From contig OX439135.1 of assembly GCA_949318235.1 (NCBI GenBank), forward strand, positions 27,908,587 to 27,972,586: a stretch of DNA of 64,000 nucleotides, in the 5' to 3' direction. The notes below the pieces were generated by a model. That model had not been told where the DNA came from. It did no database searches and worked only from the letters and a program-made list of their open reading frames with translations. Both the position numbers and the translations under genes were made by a program. The first letter of the stretch is position 1, and every line of letters starts with the position of its first letter. Shown in pieces: positions 51,740 to 61,106 of the stretch. This DNA comes from Ecdyonurus torrentis (lineage: Eukaryota > Arthropoda > Insecta > Ephemeroptera > Heptageniidae).

Positions 51740-52764
51740 GAAACAAAATTGAGAAAAAAAATTTTTCGAAAAAAATTGTGTTTTTCAGTTTTTGAAAACG
51801 ATTTTTGATGATATCTCAGAAACTAATAATGCTACAGACTTACGGTTTGAACTGAAATGTATCACTTTGAAATGTCTTATGAAAAGTTTATAACACTTTA
51901 GTCGCAAAAACTAAAACTTTCTTAGTATTTGAGAATTTTCGAATTTTCTTACCGAAGTCTATAGCATTGTAGCCCATATGAAGAAAAAAAAGTTTGTAAC
52001 TCGAGTTCTAATAGAGATGTAAAGTTGTGGTTTTGAAATAAAGTGATGCAAAACGCTCTATAGTACTAAATTCACCTCTAGAAACAAAATTGAGAAAAAA
52101 AATTTTTCGAAAAAAATTGTGTTTTTCAGATTCTGAAAACGATTTTTGATGATATCTCAGAAACTAATGATGCTACAGACTTACGGTTTAAACTGAAATG
52201 TATCACTTTGAAATGTCTAACGAAAAGTTTATTACACTTTAGTCGCAAAAAATAAAACTTTCTCAGTTTTTGAGAATTTTCGAATTTTCTTACCGAAGTT
52301 TATAGCATTGTAGCCCATATGAAGAAAAAAAAATTTTGTAACTCGAGTTCCAATTGAGATAGAAAGTTGCGGTTTTGAAATAATGTGATGCAAAACGCTC
52401 TATAGTTTTAAATTTACCTCTAGAAACAAATTTGAGAAAAATAATTTTTTCAAAAAAATAGTGTTTTTCAGTTTCTGAAAACGATTTTTGATGAAATCTC
52501 AGAAACTAATAATGCTACAGACTTACGGTTTCAACTGAAATATATCACTTTGAAATGTCTTATGAAAAGTTTATAACACTTTAGTCGCAAAAAATAAAAC
52601 TTTCTCAGTTTTTGAGAATTTTCGAATTTTCTTACTGAAGTCTATAGCATTGTAGCCCATATGAAGAAAATAAAAGTTTGTAACTCGAGTTCTAATTGAG
52701 ATGTAAAGTTGTGGTTTTGAAATAAAGTGATGCAAAACGCTCTATAGTACTAAATTCACCCCTA
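51740..52764. repeat. Three monomers leading into the second T cluster
   Basis: Starts are 51740, 52081 and 52423. The first has an N front and a CTAATAGAG tail; the next two are the T-leader pair seen at 20499-21182 and 39117-39800. From about 51890 on, sequence matches 38930 onward at a shift of 12,964 bp. Confidence 0.8.
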
Positions 52765-52927
52765 GAAACAAATTTGAGAAAAAAAAAATTTCGAAAAAAA
52801 TTGTGTTTTTCAGTTTCTGAAAACGATTTTTGATGATATCTCAGAACTCGAGGTTTAATTAAGATGGAAAGTTGTAGTTTTGAAATAAAGTGATGCAAAA
52901 CGCTCTATAGTACTAAATTCACCTCTA
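52765..52927. repeat. Truncated monomer T, copy 4 (163 bp)
   Basis: Same junction and same CACCCCTA preceding border as copies 1 and 2. It carries the same reverse-strand 68-codon frame (52692-52898). It lies 12,964 bp after copy 2. Confidence 0.88.
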
Positions 52928-55656
52928 GAAACAACATTGAGAAAAAAAAATTTCGAAAAAAATTGTGTTTTTCAGATTCTGAAAACGATTTTTGATGATA
53001 TCTCAGAAACAATTAATGCTACAGACTTACGGTTTTAACTGAAATGTATCACTTTAAAATGGCTTATAAAAAGTTTATTACATTTTAGTCGCAAAAAAAA
53101 ACTTTCTCAGTTTTTGAAAATTTTAGTATTTTCTTACCGAAGTCTATAGCATTGTAGCCCATATGAAGAAAAAAAAAGTTTGTAACTCGAGTTTTAATTG
53201 AGAAAGAAAGTTGCGGTTTTGAAATAAAGTGATGCAAAACGCTCTATAGTTTTAAATTCACCTCTAGAAACAAATTTGAGAAAAATAATTTTTCCAAAAA
53301 AATTGTGTTTTTCAGTTTCTGAAAACGATTTTTGATGAAATCTCAGAAACTAATAATGCTACAGACTTACGGTTTCAACTGAAATATATCACTTTGAAAT
53401 GTCTTATGAAAAGTTTATAACACTTTAGTCGCAAAAACTAAAACTTTCTCAGTTTTTGAAAATTTTAGTATTTTCTTACCGAAGTCTATAGCATTGTAGC
53501 CCATATGAAGAAAAAAAAAGTTTGTAACTCGAGTTCTAATTGAGATGTAAAGTTGTGGTTTTGAAATAAAGTGATGCAAAACGCTCTATAGTACTAAATT
53601 CACCTCTAGAAACAAAATTGAGAAAAAAAAATTTTCGAAAAAAATTGTGTTTTTCAGATTCTGAAAACGATTTTTGATGATATCTCAGAAACTAATGATG
53701 CTACAGACTTACGGTTTAAACTGAAATCTATCACTTTGAAATGTCTTATTAAAAGTTTATTACACTTTAGTCGCAAAAATTAAAACTTTCTCAGTTTTTG
53801 AGAATTTTCGAATTTTCTTACCGAAGTCTATAGCATTGTAGCCCAAATGAAGAAAAAAAAAATTGTAACTCGAGTTCTAATTGAGATGTAAAGTTGTGGT
53901 TTTGAAATAAAGTGATGCAAAACGCTCTATAGTACTAAATTCACCTCTAGAAACAAAATTGAGAAAAAAAAAATTTTCGAAAAAAATTGTGTTTTTCAGA
54001 TTCTGAAAACGATTTTTGATGATATCTCAGAAACTAATGATGCTACAGATTTACAGTTTAAACTGAAATCTATCACTTTGAAATGTCTTATTAAAAGTTT
54101 ATTACACTTTAGTCGCAAAAATTAAAACTTTCTCAGTTTTTGAGAATTTTCGAATTTTCTTACCGAAGTTTATAGCATTGTAGCCCATATGAAGAAAAAA
54201 AAAGTTTGTAACTCGAGTTCTAATTGAGATGTTAAGTTGTGGTTTTAAAATAAATTGATGCAAAACGCTCTATAGTACTAAATTCACCTCTAGAAACAAA
54301 ATTGAGAAAAAAAATTTTTCAAAAAAAATTGTGTTTTTCAGTTTCTGAAAACGATTTTTGATGATATCTCAAAAACTAATAATGCTACAGACTTACGGTT
54401 TGAACTGAAATGTATCATTTTGAAATGTCTAACGAAAAGTTTATTACACTTTAGTAGCAAAAAATAAAACTTTCTCAGTTTTTGAGAATTTTCGTATATT
54501 CTTACCGAAGTCTATAGCATTGTAGCCCATATGAAGAAAAAAAAATTTTGTAACTCGAAGTCCAATTGAGATAGAAAGTTGCGGTTTTGAAATAATGTGA
54601 TGCAAAACGCTCTATAGTTTTAAATTCACCTCTAGAAACAAATTTGAGAAAAATAATTTTTTCAAAAAAATTGTGTTTTTCAGTTTCTGAAAACGATTTT
54701 TGATGATATCTCAGAAACTAATAATGCTACAGACTTATGGTTTGAACTGAAAAGTATCACTTTGAAATGTCTTATGAAAAGTTTATAACACTTTAGTCGC
54801 AAAAACTAAAACTTTCTTAGTATTTAAGAATTTTCGAATTTTCTTACCGAAGTCTATAGCATTGTAGCCCATATGAAGAAAAAAAAAGTTTGTAACTCGA
54901 GTTCGTATTGAGATGTAAAGTTGTGGTTTTGAAATAAAGTGATGCAAAACGCTCTATAGTACTAAATTCACCTCTAGAAACAAAATTGAGAAAAAAAAAT
55001 TTTCGAAAAAAATTGTGTTTTTCAGTTTCAGAAAACGATTTTTGATGATATCTCAGAAACTAATAATGCTACAGACTTATGGTTTGAACTGAAAAGTATC
55101 ACTTTGAAATGTCTTATGAAAAGTTTATAACACTTTAGTTGCAAAAACTAAAACTTTCTGTTTTTGAGAAGTTTCGAATTTTCTTACCAAAGTCTAAAGC
55201 ATTGTAGCCCATATGAAGAAAAAAAAAGTTTGTAACTTGAGTTCTAATTGAGATAGAAAGTTGCGGTTTTGAAATAATATGATGCAAAATGCTCTATAGT
55301 ACTAAATTCACCTCTAGAAACAAAATTGAGAGAAAAAAAATTTCGAAAAAAATTGTGTTTTTCAGAGTCTGAAAACGATTTTTGATGATATCTCAGAAAC
55401 TAATAATGCTACAGACTTACGGTTTGAACTGAAATGTATCACTTTGAAATGTCTTATGAAAAGTTTATAACACTTTAGTTGCAAAAACTAAAACTTTCTG
55501 TTTTTGAGAAGTTTCGAATTTTCTTACCAAAGTCTATAGCATTGTAGCCCATATGAAGAAAAAAAAAGTTTGTAACTCGAGTTCTAATTGAGATGTAAAG
55601 TTGTGGTTTTGAAATAAAGTGATGCAAATTGCTCTATAGTACTAAATTCACCTCTA
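52765..55656. repeat. T-anchored unit, copy B1, 2,892 bp
   Basis: T at 52765-52927 followed by L at 52928 and seven more full monomers in the A1 order. It matches 39801-42694 at 12,964 bp. One clear difference is in the last monomer (start 55317): from about 55470 to 55531 it carries the back-half signature of the monomer before it (TTTAGTTGC, TTTCTGTTTTTGAGAAG, TTACCAAAGTC) instead of the CACTTAAGTCGC and TTCGTATTTTC found at the same place in A1 and at 58.37 kb. This looks like a gene-conversion patch of at least 60 bp. Confidence 0.87.
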
Positions 55657-55819
55657 GAAACAAAATTGAGAAAAAAAAATTTTCGAAAAAAATTGTGTTT
55701 TTCAGTTTCTGAAAACGATTTTTGATGATATCTCAGAACTCGAGGTTTAATTAAGATGGAAAGTTGTAGTTTTGAAATAAAGTGATGCAAAACGCTCTAT
55801 AGTACTAAATTCACCTCTA
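55657..55819. repeat. Truncated monomer T, copy 5 (163 bp)
   Basis: Internal-cluster form like copy 3: preceded by CAAATTGC and CACCTCTA, AAAATTGAG front, same deletion junction. It lies 12,962 bp after copy 3 and carries the same open frame (55584-55790, reverse strand). Confidence 0.87.
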
Positions 55820-58552
55820 GAAACAACATTGAGAAAAAAAAATTTCGAAAAAAATTGTGTTTTTCAGATTCTGAAAACGATTTTTGATGATATCTCAGAA
55901 ACAATTAATGCTACAGACTTACGGTTTTAACTGAAATGTATCACTTTAAAATGGCTTATAAAAAGTTTATTACATTTTAGTCGCAAAAAAAAACTTTCTC
56001 AGTTTTTGAAAATTTTAGTATTTTCTTACCGAAGTCTATAGCATTGTAGCCCATATGAAGAAAAAAAAAGTTTGTAACTCGAGTTTTAATTGAGAAAGAA
56101 AGTTGCGGTTTTGAAATAAAGTGATGCAAAACGCTCTATAGTTTTAAATTCACCTCTAGAAACAAATTTGAGAAAAATAATTTTTCCAAAAAAATTGTGT
56201 TTTTCAGTTTCTGAAAACGATTTTTGATGAAATCTCAGAAACTAATAATGCTACAGACTTACGGTTTCAACTGAAATATATCACTTTGAAATGTCTTATG
56301 AAAAGTTTATAACACTTTAGTCGCAAAAACTAAAACTTTCTCAGTTTTTGAAAATTTTAGTATTTTCTTACCGAAGTCTATAGCATTGTAGCCCATATGA
56401 AGAAAAAAAAAGTTTGTAACTCGAGTTCTAATTGAGATGTAAAGTTGTGGTTTTGAAATAAAGTGATGCAAAACGCTCTATAGTACTAAATTCACCTCTA
56501 GAAACAAAATTGAGAAAAAAAAATTTTCGAAAAAAATTGTGTTTTTCAGATTCTGAAAACGATTTTTGATGATATCTCAGAAACTAATGATGCTACAGAC
56601 TTACGGTTTAAACTGAAATCTATTACTTTGAAATGTCTTATTAAAAGTTTATTACACTTTAGTCGCAAAAATTAAAACTTTCTCAGTTTTTGAGAATTTT
56701 CGAATTTTCTTACCGAAGTCTATAGCATTGTAGCCCAAATGAAGAAAAAAAAAATTGTAACTCGAGTTCTAATTGAGATGTAAAGTTGTGGTTTTGAAAT
56801 AAAGTGATGCAAAACGCTCTATAGTACTAAATTCACCTCTAGAAACAAAATTGAGAAAAAAAAAATTTTCGAAAAAAATTGTGTTTTTCAGATTCTGAAA
56901 ACGATTTTTGATGATATCTCAGAAACTAATGATGCTACAGATTTACAGTTTAAACTGAAATCTATCACTTTGAAATGTCTTATTAAAAGTTTATTACACT
57001 TTAGTCGCAAAAATTAAAACTTTCTCAGTTTTTGAGAATTTTCGAATTTTCTTACCGAAGTTTATAGCATTGTAGCCCATATGAAGAAAAAAAAAGTTTG
57101 TAACTCGAGTTCTAATTGAGATGTTAAGTTGTGGTTTTAAAATAAATTGATGCAAAACGCTCTATAGTACTAAATTCACCTCTAGAAACAAAATTGAGAA
57201 AAAAAATTTTTCGAAAAAAATTGTGTTTTTCAGTTTCTGAAAACGATTTTTGATGATATCTCAAAAACTAATAATGCTACAGACTTACGGTTTGAACTGA
57301 AATGTATCATTTTGAAATGTCTAACGAAAAGTTTATTACACTTTAGTCGCAAAAAATAAAACTTTCTCAGTTTTTGAGAATTTTCGTATATTCTTACCGA
57401 AGTCTATAGCATTGTAGCCCATATGAAGAAAAAAAAATTTTGTAACTCGAAGTCCAATTGAGATAGAAAGTTGCGGTTTTGAAATAATGTGATGCAAAAC
57501 GCTCTATAGTTTTAAATTCACCTCTAGAAACAAATTTGAGAAAAATAATTTTTTCAAAAAAATTGTGTTTTTCAGTTTCTGAAAACGATTTTTGATGATA
57601 TCTCAGAAACTAATAATGCTACAGACTTATGGTTTGAACTGAAAAGTATCACTTTGAAATGTCTTATGAAAAGTTTATAACACTTTAGTCGCAAAAACTA
57701 AAACTTTCTTAGTATTTAAGAATTTTCGAATTTTCTTACCGAAGTCTATAGCATTGTAGCCCATATGAAGAAAAAAAAAGTTTGTAACTCGAGTTCGTAT
57801 TGAGATGTAAAGTTGTGGTTTTGAAATAAAGTGATGCAAAACGCTCTATAGTACTAAATTCACCTCTAGAAACAAAATTGAGAAAAAAAATTTTTCGAAA
57901 AAAATTGTGTTTTTCAGTTTCAGAAAACGATTTTTGATGATATCTCAGAAACTAATAATGCTACAGACTTATGGTTTGAACTGAAAAGTATCACTTTGAA
58001 ATGTCTTATGAAAAGTTTATAACACTTTAGTCGCAAAAACTAAAACTTTCTCAGTTTTTGAGAAGTTTCGAATTTTCTTACCAAAGTCTAAAGCATTGTA
58101 GCCCATATGAAGAAAAAAAAAGTTTGTAACTTGAGTTCTAATTGAGATAGAAAGTTGCGGTTTTGAAATAATATGATGCAAAATGCTCTATAGTACTAAA
58201 TTCACCTCTAGAAACAAAATTGAGAGAAAAAAAATTTCGAAAAAAATTGTGTTTTTCAGAGTCTGAAAACGATTTTTGATGATATCTCAGAAACTAATAA
58301 TGCTACAGACTTACGGTTTGAACTGAAATGTATCACTTTGAAATGTCTTATGAAAAGTTTATAACACTTAAGTCGCAAAAACTAAAACTTTCTTAGTATT
58401 TGAGAACTTTCGTATTTTCTTACCGAAGTCTATAGCATTGTAGCCCATATGAAGAAAAAAAAAGTTTGTAACTCGAGTTCTAATTGAGATGTAAAGTTGT
58501 GGTTTTGAAATAAAGTGATGCAAATTGCTCTATAGTACTAAATTCACCTCTA
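55657..58552. repeat. T-anchored unit, copy B2, 2,896 bp
   Basis: T at 55657-55819, L at 55820, and the same eight-monomer order up to the CAGAGTCTG, CAAATTGC monomer before the T at 58553. In its CAGTTTCAG monomer the TTTCTCAGTTTTTGAGAAG sequence is intact, unlike A1 and B1, which carry the 2-bp deletion. Its last monomer keeps CACTTAAGTCGC. One private change (TCTATTACTTTG near 56622) marks this copy. Confidence 0.87.
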
Positions 58553-58715
58553 GAAACAAAATTGAGAAAAAAAAATTTTCGAAAAAAATTGTGTTTTTCA
58601 GTTTCTGAAAACGATTTTTGATGATATCTCAGAACTCGAGGTTTAATTAAGATGGAAAGTTGTAGTTTTGTAATAAAGTGATGCAAAACGCTCTATAGTA
58701 CTAAATTCACCTCTA
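58553..58715. repeat. Truncated monomer T, copy 6 (163 bp)
   Basis: Same junction as the other T copies, with a private TTTTGTAATAAAG for TTTTGAAATAAAG near 58670, which changes one residue of the reverse-strand frame at 58480-58686. Spacing from copy 5 is 2,896 bp. The last T of the window. Confidence 0.87.
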
Positions 58716-61106
58716 GAAACAACATTGAGAAAAAAAAATTTCGAAAAAAATTGTGTTTTTCAGATTCTGAAAACGATTTTTGATGATATCTCAGAAACAA
58801 TTAATGCTACAGACTTACGGTTTTAACTGAAATGTATCACTTTAAAATGGCTTATAAAAAGTTTATTACATTTTAGTCGCAAAAAAAAACTTTCTCAGTT
58901 TTTGAAAATTTTAGTATTTTCTTACCGAAGTCTATAGCATTGTAGCCCATATGAAGAAAAAAAAAGTTTGTAACTCGAGTTTTAATTGAGAAAGAAAGTT
59001 GCGGTTTTGAAATAAAGTGATGCAAAACGCTCTCTAGTTTTAAATTCACCTCTAGAAACAAATTTGAGAAAAATAATTTTTCCAAAAAAATTGTGTTTTT
59101 CAGTTTCTGAAAACGATTTTTGATGAAATCTCAGAAACTAATAATGCTACAGACTTACGGTTTCAACTGAAATATATCACTTTGAAATGTCTTATGAAAA
59201 GTTTATAACACTTTAGTCGCAAAAACTAAAACTTTCTCAGTTTTTGAAAATTTTAGTATTTTCTTACCGAAGTCTATAGCATTGTAGCCCATATGAAGAA
59301 AAAAAAAGTTTGTAACTCGAGTTCTAATTGAGATGTAAAGTTGTGGTTTTGAAATAAAGTGATGCAAAACGCTCTATAGTACTAAATTCACCTCTAGAAA
59401 CAAAATTGAGAAAAAAATATTTTCGAAAAAAATTGTGTTTTTCAGATTCTGAAAACGATTTTTGATGATATCTCAGAAACTAATGATGCTACAGACTTAC
59501 GGTTTAAACTGAAATCTATCACTTTGAAATGTCTTATTAAAAGTTTATTACACTTTAGTCGCAAAAATTAAAACTTTCTCAGTTTTTGAGAATTTTCGAA
59601 TTTTCTTACCGAAGTCTATAGCATTGTAGCCCAAATGAAGAAAAAAAAAATTGTAACTCGAGTTCTAATTGAGATGTAAAGTTGTGGTTTTGAAATAAAG
59701 TGATGCAAAACGCTCTATAGTACTAAATTCACCTCTAGAAACAAAATTGAGAAAAAAAAAATTTTCGAAAAAAATTGTGTTTTTCAGATTCTGAAAACGA
59801 TTTTTGATGATATCTCAGAAACTAATGATGCTACAGATTTACAGTTTAAACTGAAATCTATCACTTTGAAATGTCTTATTAAAAGTTTATTACACTTTAG
59901 TCGCAAAAATTAAAACTTTCTCAGTTTTTGAGAATTTTCGAATTTTCTTACCGAAGTTTATAGCATTGTAGCCCATATGAAGAAAAAAAAAGTTTGTAAC
60001 TCGAGTTCTAATTGAGATGTTAAGTTGTGGTTTTAAAATAAATTGATGCAAAACGCTCTATAGTACTAAATTCACCTCTAGAAACAAAATTGAGAAAAAA
60101 ATTTTTTCGAAAAAAATTGTGTTTTTCAGTTTCTGAAAACGATTTTTGATGATATCTCAAAAACTAATAATGCTACAGACTTACGGTTTGAACTGAAATG
60201 TATCATTTTGAAATGTCTAACGAAAAGTTTATTACACTTTAGTCGCAAAAAATAAAACTTTCTCAGTTTTTGAGAATTTTCGTATATTCTTACCGAAGTC
60301 TATAGCATTGTAGCCCATATGAAGAAAAAAAAATTTTGTAACTCGAAGTCCAATTGAGATAGAAAGTTGCGGTTTTGAAATAATGTGATGCAAAACGCTC
60401 TATAGTTTTAAATTCACCTCTAGAAACAAATTTGAGAAAAATAATTTTTTCAAAAAAATTGTGTTTTTCAGTTTCTGAAAACGATTTTTGATGATATCTC
60501 AGAAACTAATAATGCTACAGACTTATGGTTTGAACTGAAAAGTATCACTTTGAAATGTCTTATGAAAAGTTTATAACACTTTAGTCGCAAAAACTAAAAC
60601 TTTCTTAGTATTTAAGAATTTTCGAATTTTCTTACCGAAGTCTATAGCATTGTAGCCCATATGAAGAAAAAAAAAGTTTGTAACTCGAGTTCGTATTGAG
60701 ATGTAAAGTTGTGGTTTTGAAATAAAGTGATGCAAAACGCTCTATAGTACTAAATTCACCTCTAGAAACAAAATTGAGAAAAAAAAATTTTCGAAAAAAA
60801 TTGTGTTTTTCAGTTTCAGAAAACGATTTTTGATGATATCTCAGAAACTAATAATGCTACAGACTTATGGTTTGAACTGAAAAGTATCACTTTGAAATGT
60901 CTTATGAAAAGTTTATAACACTTTAGTCGCAAAAACTAAAACTTTCTCAGTTTTTGAGAAGTTTCGAATTTTCTTACCAAAGTCTAAAGCATTGTAGCCC
61001 ATATGAAGAAAAAAAAAGTTTGTAACTTGAGTTCTAATTGAGATAGAAAGTTGCGGTTTTGAAATAATATGATGCAAAATGCTCTATAGTACTAAATTCA
61101 CCTCTA
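58553..61106. repeat. T-anchored unit, copy B3, T + 7 monomers before divergence
   Basis: T at 58553-58715, L at 58716, I at 59055 and five more monomers in the unit order. The eighth monomer (61107) begins as the expected CAGAGTCTG type but changes near 61208 to ACAGTTTAAACTG and CTTATTTAAAG, so the cluster ends there and no further T follows. Private changes include CTCTCTAG for CTCTATAG at about 59034, which opens a 70-codon reverse-strand frame (58873-59085), and AAAATATTTTCG near 59418. Confidence 0.85.

Larger units (their letters stand above)
51890..57783. repeat. Segmental duplication, right copy (shift about 12,963 bp)
   Basis: The partner of 38930-44820, containing units B1 and most of B2. 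Differences from the left copy are few: the conversion-like patch at about 55470-55531, single changes such as TTTAGTAGC near 54454, and the intact CAGTTTTTG in the B2 unit. The array between the two copies is a copy of the 33.6-38.9 kb block plus the 4-monomer duplication. Confidence 0.8.

Noticed and set aside
58873..59085. 70-codon reverse-strand open frame
   Set aside because: Opened by one private substitution (CTCTCTAG in place of CTCTATAG, about 59034) that removes a TAG stop present in all other copies of that frame. No domain and no expected start context.
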